A program made the position numbers and the translations under genes. From Byssovorax sp. (lineage in GTDB: Bacteria; Myxococcota_A; Polyangia; Polyangiales; Polyangiaceae), in assembly GCA_025362495.1 (NCBI GenBank), contig JANYGI010000105.1, positions 1-59,054 of the forward strand: a DNA stretch of 59,054 bases. Direction: 5' to 3'. The first letter of the stretch is position 1. Every line of letters begins with the position of its first letter. Shown here in pieces: positions 19,801 through 27,917 of the stretch. The notes beneath the pieces were generated by a model. That model saw only the letters and a list, made by a program, of their open reading frames with translations. It ran no database searches and was not told the origin of the DNA.

Positions 19801-21096
19801 ATCAGCGCGCGGCGCGAAGCCGCTGCGGCGCATCGTCACGCGGCGCCCGCCGTCTTCCACGACGGCGTCGGCGAGCGTCGCGAGGGGCATCCCCACGCCG
19901 GCGTCGCCGAGATCGACCGCCAGGGACAGCTCGCCGATCGTGCCTGCGTCGCCGCCCGGGGCGCCGGGCCGCGCCTCGTCGCTCGGGCGCATCGGGTACA
20001 CGTACTCGAAGCGCCCGCCGTGGGTCGTGACGAGCTCCACGTACCGGAGCACGACGCGTCGCGAGCCCGACGCCGGCACCGGGAAGATCCGCGCGCGGTA
20101 GCTGCGGCCGTCGATCCACTCGAGCAGCGCGGGCTCGTGCGCCGAGGCGATCGCCGCGGCGTAGCGCGCCGACGCCTCCTGCTTCTCGATCACCTCGCCC
20201 TCGATCAGGTTGCCGTCGGTCTCGACCGCGAACGATGTGACCACGGCGCGCTCGGGGATCGTGAACCAGTACCACCCCTCGACCTGACGACCGCCGGGGT
20301 TGCCGAAGGTCTGATCGACCTCGGTCTCGGCGAGGCCGTCGCGGATCACCGCGTGCACCGTCTGCCGGCTGATCTCGAGCGTGCGCGCCGGGGTGCCCGC
20401 GGGCGCCGCGCGATCGACGCCATAGATCCGGCCGCTGCCGGTGCCTTCGCCCGCGAGCGGACGGTGATCGGCCATGCCGCCCGTCCAGTCTTCCCAGTAC
20501 GAAACAGCCGTGATCTTCGGTGGATTCTTGCCCGTCACCGTGGCTTGCTCGCCGGCGTTGACCTCGACACGGCCGCCCGGCGCCTCGACGACGGCGAGGC
20601 CGCGCGCGACGTAGACCGAGGTGGCGTCGCCCTCGCGCTTGAGCGAGAGGCCGGCGCCCGCGGCCGACACCGTCACGTCGCCGAGCTTGTGCACGAGGCC
20701 GCCGCGCTCCGAGGCCGGAGCGTCGAGCCACGCCTCGCCTTGATCGAGCGAAATACCCTGCGATTCAAGCGAAACGCGCGTATCGCCGCGGAGGAAAATC
20801 GCCGAGCCGTCCGAGAGCCGGATCAGCGCCCGCGCGCCCTTGCCCGTCGCGAGCTTCGCGCCCGTCGGCAGCGGCACGCCGGAGATCACCGTCGGCGACG
20901 CCGCGCCTTGCTCGAGCCGCACCTCGCCGGCCGCGAGCTCGAGGCGCGCCTCGATCGTCGCGCTGCGCACCGGCTTCGGCGTCCGCGCGAGGAGGATGCC
21001 GACGATGCAGGCCGCGAGCACCACCAGCCCGAGCCCGATCCGAAACGAGAGAGAATGCCGACGCACGGCACCTCGAACGCCACCCAGCATCTCCAT
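16816..21096 (-). CDS. FecR-VIT-VWA-TPR multidomain membrane protein
   Basis: 1426 aa from the ATG at 21096, chosen for its GGAGG ribosome binding site; a longer frame upstream is Arg-rich. One transmembrane segment (GLGLVVLAACIVGILLA) anchors it. Then come: a FecR-like domain (residues ~55-190, AGEVRLEQG and LSDGSAIFLRGDTRVSL); a VIT domain (~220-345, VDQTFGNPGGRQVEGWYWF); a VWA domain with an intact metal-ion-dependent adhesion site (DTSAS at ~486); a Pro/Ala linker (~830-970); and TPR-like helices (~1130-1300). VIT-VWA proteins are mostly protein-binding envelope factors. The combination with FecR and TPR in one chain is unusual. Confidence 0.88.
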   Translation of the reverse strand: MEMLGGVRGAVRRHSLSFRIGLGLVVLAACIVGILLARTPKPVRSATIEARLELAAGEVRLEQGAASPTVISGVPLPTGAKLATGKGARALIRLSDGSAIFLRGDTRVSLESQGISLDQGEAWLDAPASERGGLVHKLGDVTVSAAGAGLSLKREGDATSVYVARGLAVVEAPGGRVEVNAGEQATVTGKNPPKITAVSYWEDWTGGMADHRPLAGEGTGSGRIYGVDRAAPAGTPARTLEISRQTVHAVIRDGLAETEVDQTFGNPGGRQVEGWYWFTIPERAVVTSFAVETDGNLIEGEVIEKQEASARYAAAIASAHEPALLEWIDGRSYRARIFPVPASGSRRVVLRYVELVTTHGGRFEYVYPMRPSDEARPGAPGGDAGTIGELSLAVDLGDAGVGMPLATLADAVVEDGGRRVTMRRSGFAPRADFQLEGQLKTNSGALRVARFSAGGDRADYLMARYAPDIDWAGVKELPTDLAVVVDTSASADESSRQQKTAAAEAILRAMSPQDHFTLIALDTKPTVLYPKDGLADASEKEIAAALERLAEHAAGGATDLGALFDAALGRVHGTEQPAVIYIGDGLATSGEVSGDRLAERLRRSLAASRARFFTVGVGPNANHALLHELARVGGGQAFRIDDVEGSTSEVLRLAGAIKTPTITDLTMDLGAGLDEPMLSAAGKVSRGEEVVLLARTHHALPEKATMKGRIGGQDFAREYRIELDAGVGAALVPRLWAAEKMRRLLGSSADPEEHRGKIVELGLEYGLVTPFTSTLALESEQAYAQQGIRRRSSPLRGVRLTSLTPSTERDIVAAMAPLWPVLGMGCAKSDAAPASEQREEHVEATMPPPPRAAAAAPVAMAEGAADVKAKQEADPSSPAPDGPRADDKSAIGLDSIGQSAATRGAGAPGGLAFRGQGVAGKPAMTIAGSGVAPALAKAPAALPPSPQSRFDPLARREPPPPPAPVKAVPPPPREATTLSKTASIGNCSDSARRPLAERIVIWSNRLRRTDAVVDLLARYDGARVTCELPDWRAQAALLQLIQVKARDAHAVEALLAHFADDRETQRFVAQTILRRSVDPATVVVVRRALFSGETSWDAIDNDLAAIPGPSDRVARLRVEVQSHKDDPQGEVRLVHALADAGQKDEALALGRRLRDRGFMSPALSLELGDVLASSGYEDDAIRTYSEIVEFDPQSADSRRLLGDVYLRHGWYPAAYRQYKTLADSASCAAPAPGGQGGELCTPGPQDALGWLRLAAAAAGSGRVDEALRLQRQVSSAEGTPGPSDPRAWARLLSAARLGRLLADAQAPAGQADSVGRKLKELGLFDSPGALSILIWEDYAAALALVTLDGEKEAPLGEKTEAAPAGVTATRLPLGDLPRVRWVVRWQGDPPKRGVDFTVETLTWDGKTFQVKLHPGTLSNAEKEIVL

Positions 21097-21248
21097 GTCA
21101 CGCCTCCGAGCCACACCCCGACGTCTCGGTCGCGGAATAGTTCCACCGCGTCGGTCGACGCCGCGGCGATCGTATCGGAATTCTCGAGGCCGCGGGAAGG
21201 TCGCGACCACCTCACCTAGCCTGCGTCGGATCGTCTATGTTTCGCGGC

Positions 21249-21362
21249 ATGGGCGAGCCCGACGTCTGGATCGAGAGCGCGCGCGTCAAGCTGATGCGCC
21301 GTCGACTCGGCGGGTGGCTCGGCGAGATCGCGATCGTGCTCGCGGTGCTCCTCCTTGGATGA
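21249..21362 (+). CDS. Short membrane ORF overlapping the next gene (possible 5' part of a split gene)
   Basis: 37 codons: MGEPDVWIESARVKLMRRR, then a hydrophobic stretch ending VLAVLLLG and a TGA. The stop overlaps the next start as ATGA at 21359. The sequence looks coding (GC-rich wobble positions, amphipathic start and transmembrane segment) and reads naturally into the next protein's first membrane segment. A single-base shift may have split one gene, with ATGA coupling still allowing expression. Confidence 0.5.
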   Translation: MGEPDVWIESARVKLMRRRLGGWLGEIAIVLAVLLLG

Positions 21363-22117
21363 CGTTCCTGCTCGGCCCGATCGCCGTGCTGCCGTTGACG
21401 AGGGCGATCCTCGGGCTCGCGCCGCTGCGACCCGGGGTGCCCGCGTTCGTCATCTCCTGCGCGGTCTTCGTCCTGCTCTTCGTCGCGCTCTTCCAGCTCG
21501 TGCGCGCCGCGTGGGGCCCGGCGAAATTGATCGTCGGCGCCGATGGGATCGTCGTCGATCGCGCTCTCCGCGACGAGTTCGTGCCCTTCGGCCGGCTCAC
21601 GTCGGTGACCATGAAGCACGACCGCGTGACGCTCTTGCTCGACGATGGATCGCGCGCCCGCGCCCGCGCCCGCCACCTCGACGACGATCAGCGCGACGAG
21701 CTCCGCGCGCGCATCGACGCGGCGATCGCCGCCTTTCATCGCGGCGAGGGCGACCTCGAGGCGCTCTCGCAGCTCGATCGCGGCGGACGATCTCTCGACG
21801 CCTGGCACGCCTCGCTGCGCGCGCTGCTCGATCGCCAGGGCAGCTACCGCGAGGTCGGCCTCACGCGCGAGCAGCTCCTCGCCGTCCTCGAGAGCCCCGC
21901 GGCTCCTGCGGAGCGCCGCGTCGCCGCCGCGGTCTCGCTCTCCGCCGCCGCCGAGCCGGAGATCGCCGCGCGGATCCGCGCCGCCGCCGAGGCCTGCGCC
22001 AGGCCGCAGGTGCGGATCGCCCTCGCCGGCGTGGCCGGAGGCGAGATCGACGACGCGGCGATCGAGTCGGCCATCGCCGAGGATGAGGCCGCGCGGGCCT
22101 CAGCCGTCGTACGCTGA
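21359..22117 (+). CDS. Membrane protein with a PH-like domain
   Basis: 252 aa. Two transmembrane helices at the start (FLLGPIAVLPLTRAIL and a second ending VLLFVALFQL) are followed by a domain resembling bacterial PH-like modules (LIVGADGIVVDRALRDEFVPF, LTSVTMKHDRVTLLLDDGS). The last third is Ala-rich helical, with HEAT-like character (AAPAERRVAAAVSLSAAAEPE). The start overlaps the stop of the preceding short ORF. The 3' end overlaps the convergent gene at 22100 by 18 bp. Function unknown. Confidence 0.7.
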   Translation: MTFLLGPIAVLPLTRAILGLAPLRPGVPAFVISCAVFVLLFVALFQLVRAAWGPAKLIVGADGIVVDRALRDEFVPFGRLTSVTMKHDRVTLLLDDGSRARARARHLDDDQRDELRARIDAAIAAFHRGEGDLEALSQLDRGGRSLDAWHASLRALLDRQGSYREVGLTREQLLAVLESPAAPAERRVAAAVSLSAAAEPEIAARIRAAAEACARPQVRIALAGVAGGEIDDAAIESAIAEDEAARASAVVR

Positions 22118-22777
22118 GGCCGGCGCGGCCGAGTCGCGCCGCAGCTTCGACGCCCAGAAATACAGGGCGATCGGCCACGCCGAGAAGAACACCGCCCCGA
22201 GGAGCACGCCGATCGCCGTCGTGATCATCGTGATCGACGAAGCCGCCTGCTTCACGTCGAACGGCGCCGCGGAGCCCTTCGGAATCGTCGGCATCAGATC
22301 GATGATCGTCCGCTGGTACGCCATCGTCGCCGGCACGGTGACCGCGATCTGGATCACGAGCGAGACGGCCACCGCGCCGAGCGCGCAGAGCGACCACACC
22401 TTCGCCGCCGCGAGCGCCGTCGCGTCGCCCTTGCGAATGCGGAGCGCGATCCAGATCAGGAACGACGTCGCGAGCAGGAACGGCAGCGTGCGCAGCGCCT
22501 CCCAGAGCTGGATCTCCGCCATGAACTTCTGCGCGGCGTCGGTGATACCGGCCATCGGCACGGCGCTCTTGGTGCCCGCCAGCATGCTGCGCTGCGCGCC
22601 GACCATCGCCTCGCTCAGCAGCGGGCTGACGAGGCGAAAGAGGCAGTAGAGCAGCTCGCAGATCCCGAGCCCGAGGCTGACGTTGCCGAGGGTCTCGAAG
22701 CGCTTGGCGAAGGGGTGCGCGCCCGGCTGCTGTCCGGGGTACGTCTGGGGCCAGAGGGGCGGTGCGGAGTGTGTCAT
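22100..22777 (-). CDS. Polytopic membrane protein of unknown function
   Basis: 225 aa. A Pro/Gln-rich N-terminus (PPLWPQTYPGQQPGA) precedes about four transmembrane segments: VSLGLGICELLYCLFRLV, LRTLPFLLATSFLIWIAL, VWSLCALGAVAVSLVIQIAV and AIGVLLGAVFFSAWPIALY. It has no recognised family motif. It shares an upstream region with the tRNA-Gly gene, which is transcribed the other way. The protein starts 80 bp from the tRNA. Confidence 0.7.
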   Translation of the reverse strand: MTHSAPPLWPQTYPGQQPGAHPFAKRFETLGNVSLGLGICELLYCLFRLVSPLLSEAMVGAQRSMLAGTKSAVPMAGITDAAQKFMAEIQLWEALRTLPFLLATSFLIWIALRIRKGDATALAAAKVWSLCALGAVAVSLVIQIAVTVPATMAYQRTIIDLMPTIPKGSAAPFDVKQAASSITMITTAIGVLLGAVFFSAWPIALYFWASKLRRDSAAPASAYDG

Positions 22778-22811
22778 CGACGGCCATCCTACGGTGGCCG
22801 CGAAAGATCGC

Positions 22812-22840
22812 TTGACGAAATGCGGGTCCGCGGATATACC
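22812..22840 (+). promoter_or_regulatory. Sigma70-type promoter of tRNA-Gly
   Basis: TTGACG (22812-22817) and TATACC (22835-22840) are separated by 17 bp, matching housekeeping sigma spacing. The predicted start of transcription, about 7-10 bp downstream, lies just before the tRNA. This is the clearest promoter in the window. Confidence 0.65.
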
Positions 22841-22854
22841 CGCGGCCCTCGGAG

Positions 22855-22931
<77 letters not shown>

Positions 22932-22941
22932 GATCGTCGTG

Positions 22942-22979
22942 AAAAAGGCCGGATCCTGCTGGAGCAGGCCGGCCTTTTT
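22942..22979. terminator. Strong bidirectional rho-independent terminator
   Basis: AAAAAGGCCGG (22942-22952) pairs with CCGGCCTTTTT (22969-22979), and inside it CCTGC pairs with GCAGG. The A-run and T-run flank the GC stem symmetrically, so it can stop both the tRNA transcript (plus) and the metG/aminotransferase transcript (minus). Confidence 0.85.
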
Positions 22980-23001
22980 CCTTCCATCGCCCGGCAGCGC
23001 G

Positions 23002-24756
23002 CTACGTCGCGCCGAGGTGGAACCCGCCGTGCGTCTGGGCCTCGCGCCCCTGGAGCTCGCACAGCACCTCGCCGGGGAGCGGGAACCAGCGCAGCCGATC
23101 GATCGCCGGATCGATCGCCGGATCGTCGAGCAGCGGCGGCGCCGCCTTGAACTCGCTCACGGCCTGCTCGACGATGCGCTCGGCCTCGCCGAGGTAGCCC
23201 GCGAGCACCCACTCCGGCTCCGTCGAGTGGCGCGAGCGAAACTCCAGCTTGCCGCAGCGGTACGAGAGATCCGTCAGCCGCATCGCCTCGGTCGGGCGGC
23301 CGCGGCGCGGCGTCCACTGGCCGGTGGCGAGATCGAAGCGGTAGTGCGGGAGCAGCTTCCAGCCGTGGCTGGCGACGAAGTGCACCGCGTCGAGGAGGAA
23401 CTGCACCACCGGCTCGGAGAGGAAATAGTTGAAATTGACGCGGACCCAGCCCGGTTTCACGCCCTCGGTCCCGGCCATGATCGCGCACTCGAAATCCTTC
23501 GAGGTGGTCAGATCGATGCCCAGCAAACGGTGGCCGTAGGGGCCGGCGCACGAGCAGCCGCCGCGGGCCTGGATCCCGAAGAGATCGTTGAGCAGCGCCA
23601 CGACGAAGTTGTGGTGGAGGGCGCCGTCGCCGTGCTTCACGACGAACGAGACGATCGAGAGGCGCCACGCCCGCTTGTTGCCGAGGATGCGCAGGCTCGG
23701 GTTGGCGCTCCACGACTCGATCGCCCGCTGGATGAAGGCCTCCTCGTGCTCGCGGATCAGATCGACGCCGACGGCCTCCTTGAGCTGGAAAACAAGGCCT
23801 GCGCGGATCGACTCGAGGATCGCCGGCGTGCCGCCCTCCTCGCGGTGCACCGGATCGGCGAGGTAGCGGTGCTCCTTGGTGTTGACGTAGGCGACGGTGC
23901 CGCCGCCGGGCTGCGTGGGGACGCGGTTCGTGAACAGGGATTTCTTCGCGACGAGCACGCCGGGCGTGCCGGGGCCGCCGATGAACTTGTGCGGTGAGAG
24001 GAAAATCGCGTCCTTCGAGCAGTCTTCGCCGGGCTTACCGACGGGGTTCATCTCGATCTGCACGTAGGGCCCCGCGGCGGCGAAATCCCAGAACGAGAGC
24101 GCCCCGTGGCGATGGAGCAGCGCGCTCACGGCCTGGATCTTCGAGCCGATCCCGGTGACGTTGGACGCGGCGGAGAAGCTCCCGATCCGCAGCGGCCGCG
24201 AGGCGTGGGCGACGAGCTCGCGCTCGAGGTGGGCGAGATCGATCCGCCCGTCGGAGTCCTCGTCGATGGTCACGATGTCGGCGATCGACTCGCGCCACGG
24301 GAGCTCGTTCGAGTGGTGCTCGTACGGACCGATGAAGACCACGGGCCGCTCGTTCGCGGGGATCAGCGCCTCGAGGCCGTAGCGCGCGTCGAGGTCGGCC
24401 GGCACGCGCAGGTTGAGCACGTCGACCAGCTTGTTGATCGCCGCCGTCGCGCCCGAGCCGCAGAAGATCACGCAGTCGTCGTCGCTTCCGCCCACGGATT
24501 TGCGGATGATCTCGCGCGCGTCCTCGCGGAAGCGCGTCGTCTGCCGGCCGGTGCCCGAGGTCTCGGTGTGGGTGTTGGCGTAGAGCGGCATCACCTCGTG
24601 GCGGATGAAATCCTCGATGAACTCGAGCGATCTCCCCGACGCGGTGTAGTCGGCGTAGGTGACCCGGCGCGGGCCGTAAGGCCCGTTCAGCACCTGATCA
24701 TCGCCGATGATCGCGCTGCGGATCGTGTCGATCAGGCGCCGCCGGGCTTCGTTCAT
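23002..24756 (-). CDS. PLP-dependent aminotransferase class V family protein
   Basis: 584 aa, longer than ordinary cysteine desulfurases (~400 aa). The fold-type I core is visible: YADYTASGRSLEFIEDFI, YANTHTETSGTG, FCGSGATAAINKL, GPYEHHSNELPWRES, and the PLP lysine in LSPHKFIGGPGTPGVL. A later GGCSCAGPYGHRLLG segment resembles the region holding the persulfide cysteine of desulfurases, so either a desulfurase-like or another C-S/C-N lyase role is possible. Ends in an extra ~130-residue domain. It lies 22 bp downstream of metG and is probably in one transcript with it. Cytosolic. Confidence 0.85.
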   Translation of the reverse strand: MNEARRRLIDTIRSAIIGDDQVLNGPYGPRRVTYADYTASGRSLEFIEDFIRHEVMPLYANTHTETSGTGRQTTRFREDAREIIRKSVGGSDDDCVIFCGSGATAAINKLVDVLNLRVPADLDARYGLEALIPANERPVVFIGPYEHHSNELPWRESIADIVTIDEDSDGRIDLAHLERELVAHASRPLRIGSFSAASNVTGIGSKIQAVSALLHRHGALSFWDFAAAGPYVQIEMNPVGKPGEDCSKDAIFLSPHKFIGGPGTPGVLVAKKSLFTNRVPTQPGGGTVAYVNTKEHRYLADPVHREEGGTPAILESIRAGLVFQLKEAVGVDLIREHEEAFIQRAIESWSANPSLRILGNKRAWRLSIVSFVVKHGDGALHHNFVVALLNDLFGIQARGGCSCAGPYGHRLLGIDLTTSKDFECAIMAGTEGVKPGWVRVNFNYFLSEPVVQFLLDAVHFVASHGWKLLPHYRFDLATGQWTPRRGRPTEAMRLTDLSYRCGKLEFRSRHSTEPEWVLAGYLGEAERIVEQAVSEFKAAPPLLDDPAIDPAIDRLRWFPLPGEVLCELQGREAQTHGGFHLGAT

Positions 24757-24778
24757 CGTCCGCTCCTGCTGCCGGGAT

Positions 24779-26791
24779 TCAGCTCACCTTCGCGCCGGCG
24801 ATCTTCTCGCCGTCGACGCCGAGCACCTTGAGGCTAGCCTCGTCCGAGGCCGCGAGGATCATCCCTTCGGACACGAGGCCCTTGCCGAAGTCGCGCGGAG
24901 CGAGGTTGCAGAGCACGACCACCCGCTTTCCCAGGATCTGCTCGGGCGTGTACGCCGCGGCGAGCCCGGCCACGATCCGCCGCGGAGCCGCGTCCCCGGT
25001 GTCGACGCGCAGATCGAGGAGCTTATCCTTCTTCTTCACCTTCTCGGCCGCCACGACGATGCCGACGCGGAGATCGAGCCTGGCGAAGTCTTCGTAGCTG
25101 ATCGTCGGCATGGCCTCGATCGGCGCGCGGACCCTGGGTTCGGTCGCCTCGGCAGGCGCCGCGGTGACGGTGGTCTCGGTCGTTGACGGTGTGGTCGCGG
25201 GGGCAGCTTCGGTCACGTCGGTGCTCTTCGGGGGTGGGGAAAAGGCCTTGATCAGCGCCTCGATCTTCTCGGGCTCCATGCGGGGGAAGAGCTGGTCGCC
25301 GCCCTTCACGACGAGGCCTTCGGGCCGCACCGGGAGGGTGAACGGCCAGAGCGCCTCGTGCTTGCTCCAGTCGATCGGCGCGAGGGCGAGCTGCTCGCGC
25401 ACCCGCGCTGCGACCTGTGGCATCACCGGCGCGAGCAGCACGCTCGCCACCTCGAGCACGACCAAGAGCGGCGACATGATCGTGGCGACGCGCTTCAGAT
25501 CGCCCTTCTTGTGCGCGATCCACGGGGCCGTATCGTTGATGTACGTGTTGGCCAGCGTCAGCACCTCGAAGATTATGGTGATGGCCCCGGTGGGGTTGAG
25601 ATCGTCGAAGGCCTTCGCCGCGGCGTCGACGGTGCGGGTGACGGCCTGGAGGAGATCCGCCTCCGGCTGCCCGGGCTCGCCCGCCGGGAGCACCTCTTTC
25701 GTGAACGGCTTGACGCGATTGAGCAGGTTCCCGAGGTTGTTGCCGAGCTCCGACTCGTAGCGCTGCAGGACGTCTTTGATCGCGAAATCGCCGTCTTGCC
25801 CGAAGGCGATCGCGCGCATCAGGCAGTAGCGCACCGTGTCCACACCCACCGTGGGCGAGATGGCCTCTGCCAGCTCGACGGGGCTGATGGTGTTGCGCAG
25901 CGTCTTCGACATCTTCTCGCCGCAGTAGGTGAGAAAGCCGTGCGCGAAGATCTGCTTCGGCAGCTCGATCCCCGCCGCCATCAGGAACGCGGGCCAGAAG
26001 ATGGCGTGAAAGCGGAGGATGTCCTTGCCGACGAAATGGATGGCCGGCCAGAAGCGCGTGTTGTCCTCGGGGGCCGAGAGCGACGTCATGTAATTCGAGA
26101 GCGCGTCGAACCACACGTACATCACGTGACGATCGTCGCCCGGTACCGGGACACCCCAGTTGAAGGTGGTGCGCGACACCGAGAGATCCTGCAAACCCTC
26201 CTTCACGAAGCTCTTCACCTCGTTGAAGCGGCCGGCCGGACGCACGAAGTCGGGGTGGGCTTCGTAGTAGGCGAGGAGCTTGTCCTGGAAGGCCGAGAGC
26301 TTGAAGAAGTAGCTCTCTTCCTTCACGGTCTCGACAGGCGTCTTGTGGACCGGACAGAGGCCCGGAGTGAGAGCGAGCTCCTTCTCCGTGTAATAGGCCT
26401 CGCAGGCCACGCAATAGAGGCCCTCGTAGTGGCCGAGGTAGATGTGGCCGGCGTCCTTGATCGTCGACCAGAGCTTCTGCGCCCCGCGCATGTGCCGCTC
26501 TTCGGTGGTGCGGATGAAGTCGTCCGGCGCGCAGCCGAGGCGAGGCCACGCGGCGCGGAACTTCGCCGACAGGCCATCGGCGTACACCTGCGGATCGAGG
26601 CCTTGCTCGGCCGCGACGCGCTGGATCTTGAGGCCGTGCTCGTCGGTGCCGGTGAGGAAGCGCGTCTCGTCGCCGCGGAGGCGGTGATAGCGCGCGAGCA
26701 CATCGGCCGCGATCGTGGTGTAGGCCGTCCCGAGGTGGGGGACGTCGTTGATGTAGTAGATCGGCGTCGTGACGTAGAATCGGTTCGTCAT
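24779..26791 (-). CDS. metG: Methionyl-tRNA synthetase
   Basis: 670 aa from the ATG at 26791. It charges tRNA-Met with methionine. The class I signatures are present: the HIGH-like HLGT at the start (YYINDVPHLGTAYT) and KMSKT (GEKMSKTLRN) in place of KMSKS. A zinc knuckle (CVAC and CPVHK) and the MFDALSNYMTS-like substrate region are visible. A Thr/Ala-rich linker (~residues 530-560) joins the C-terminal EMAP/OB tRNA-binding domain (YEDFARLDLRVGIVVAAEKV). Full length. Transcribed ahead of the class V aminotransferase. Confidence 0.97.
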   Translation of the reverse strand: MTNRFYVTTPIYYINDVPHLGTAYTTIAADVLARYHRLRGDETRFLTGTDEHGLKIQRVAAEQGLDPQVYADGLSAKFRAAWPRLGCAPDDFIRTTEERHMRGAQKLWSTIKDAGHIYLGHYEGLYCVACEAYYTEKELALTPGLCPVHKTPVETVKEESYFFKLSAFQDKLLAYYEAHPDFVRPAGRFNEVKSFVKEGLQDLSVSRTTFNWGVPVPGDDRHVMYVWFDALSNYMTSLSAPEDNTRFWPAIHFVGKDILRFHAIFWPAFLMAAGIELPKQIFAHGFLTYCGEKMSKTLRNTISPVELAEAISPTVGVDTVRYCLMRAIAFGQDGDFAIKDVLQRYESELGNNLGNLLNRVKPFTKEVLPAGEPGQPEADLLQAVTRTVDAAAKAFDDLNPTGAITIIFEVLTLANTYINDTAPWIAHKKGDLKRVATIMSPLLVVLEVASVLLAPVMPQVAARVREQLALAPIDWSKHEALWPFTLPVRPEGLVVKGGDQLFPRMEPEKIEALIKAFSPPPKSTDVTEAAPATTPSTTETTVTAAPAEATEPRVRAPIEAMPTISYEDFARLDLRVGIVVAAEKVKKKDKLLDLRVDTGDAAPRRIVAGLAAAYTPEQILGKRVVVLCNLAPRDFGKGLVSEGMILAASDEASLKVLGVDGEKIAGAKVS

Positions 26792-26874
26792 CGGGGGCCT
26801 GCGTTCTAGCACGCGCAGGGCCCGAGGTGTGGCAAGCTGCCGCCGGCCCCGATAAGCCGGGCGAGGAGGATTCG

Positions 26875-27720
26875 ATGGGTTTGCTCGATGGAAAAGTCGC
26901 GATCGTCACCGGAGCGGGCGGCGGGATCGGCCGGGCCGAGGCGCTGCTCCTGGCCAGCGAGGGCGCGCAGATCGTCGTCAACGATCTCGGCGGAGCGCGC
27001 GATGGAACCGGCTCGAGCGAGTCGGCCGCGGGCAAGGTCGTCGCCGAGATCGAGGCGGCCGGCGGCAGGGCCGTGGCGAGCTTCGACGACGTGTCCACGC
27101 CGAGCGGCGCGGAGAAGATCATCGCCGCTGCGGTGACGGCGTTCGGTCGGCTCGACGTGCTGGTCAACAACGCCGGCATCCTCCGCGACAAATCGCTGCT
27201 GAAGATGGACGAGGCCATGTGGGACGCGGTGATCGCCGTGCACCTCAAGGGCACGTTCCTCTGCACGCAGGCCGCCGCGAAGCAGATGGTGAGCCAGGGC
27301 GGGGGAGGGCGCATCGTCAACACCACCAGCGTCTCGGGCATGATGGGCAACTTCGGCCAGGCCAACTACGCGGCCGCGAAGGCTGGTATTTACGGCCTCA
27401 CGCGCACCGCGGCGATCGAGCTGCAGAAGCACCGGATCACCGTCAACGCGCTCGCGCCGATCGCCAAGACGCGCCTGACGGAAGACTTGCCGATGTTCCA
27501 GACGGCGACCGACTCGCTCACGCCGGATCACGTCGCGCCCGCGGCGCTGTTCCTCGGATCCGATCTCTGCGGCGATCGCACCGGGCACGTGCTCGCCGTC
27601 GCCGGAGCGCAGATGTACATCTACAAAGTCGTGCAGAGCGCCGGGAAATTCAAGGACGAGAACGGCGTGTGGACGGCGCAAGAGATCGCCGACAACTGGG
27701 ACGCGATCGCAAAAATCTGA
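26875..27720 (+). CDS. SDR family oxidoreductase
   Basis: 281 aa from the ATG at 26875, which has a GAGGAGGA ribosome binding site; an earlier in-frame start is unlikely. Classical short-chain dehydrogenase: TGAGGGIG cofactor loop, NNAG, the catalytic Ser (TTSVSGMMG) and YAAAK. The NDLGG after beta-strand 2 favours NAD(H). Strong resemblance to multifunctional-protein-type 3-hydroxyacyl-CoA/hydroxysteroid dehydrogenases is suggested by GLLDGKVAIVTGAGGGIG and VVNDLGGARDGTG. Substrate not predictable. It diverges from metG across 83 bp. Confidence 0.92.
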   Translation: MGLLDGKVAIVTGAGGGIGRAEALLLASEGAQIVVNDLGGARDGTGSSESAAGKVVAEIEAAGGRAVASFDDVSTPSGAEKIIAAAVTAFGRLDVLVNNAGILRDKSLLKMDEAMWDAVIAVHLKGTFLCTQAAAKQMVSQGGGGRIVNTTSVSGMMGNFGQANYAAAKAGIYGLTRTAAIELQKHRITVNALAPIAKTRLTEDLPMFQTATDSLTPDHVAPAALFLGSDLCGDRTGHVLAVAGAQMYIYKVVQSAGKFKDENGVWTAQEIADNWDAIAKI

Positions 27721-27753
27721 CACGAGTGGCCCCGCCCGCTGACGTGGCCATGG

Positions 27754-27781
27754 AAATCCCTTGCATTCGCCGAGGGATTTT
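27754..27781 (+). terminator. Likely terminator after the SDR gene
   Basis: AAATCCCT (27754-27761) pairs with AGGGATTT (27773-27780) over an 11-nt loop and is followed by TCATT. It is AT-richer than the surroundings and sits 34 bp after the SDR stop. Confidence 0.5.
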
Positions 27782-27917
27782 CATTGCGCGACACGATTGC
27801 ACACAATTTGAGCCCGATTTGCGCCACGCCGCCCATTGCTGGTCGAGAAGCGCGATGCTAGCGTCGGGTTCGCCCGTACCGGCTCGGTCGGTGGGCCAGT
27901 GAGGTCCCCGGGCAGTC

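Noticed and set aside
23098-23130. GATCGATCGCCG-like tandem repeat
   Set aside because: In-frame repeat (AIDPAID) in the class V aminotransferase C-terminus, not a separate element.
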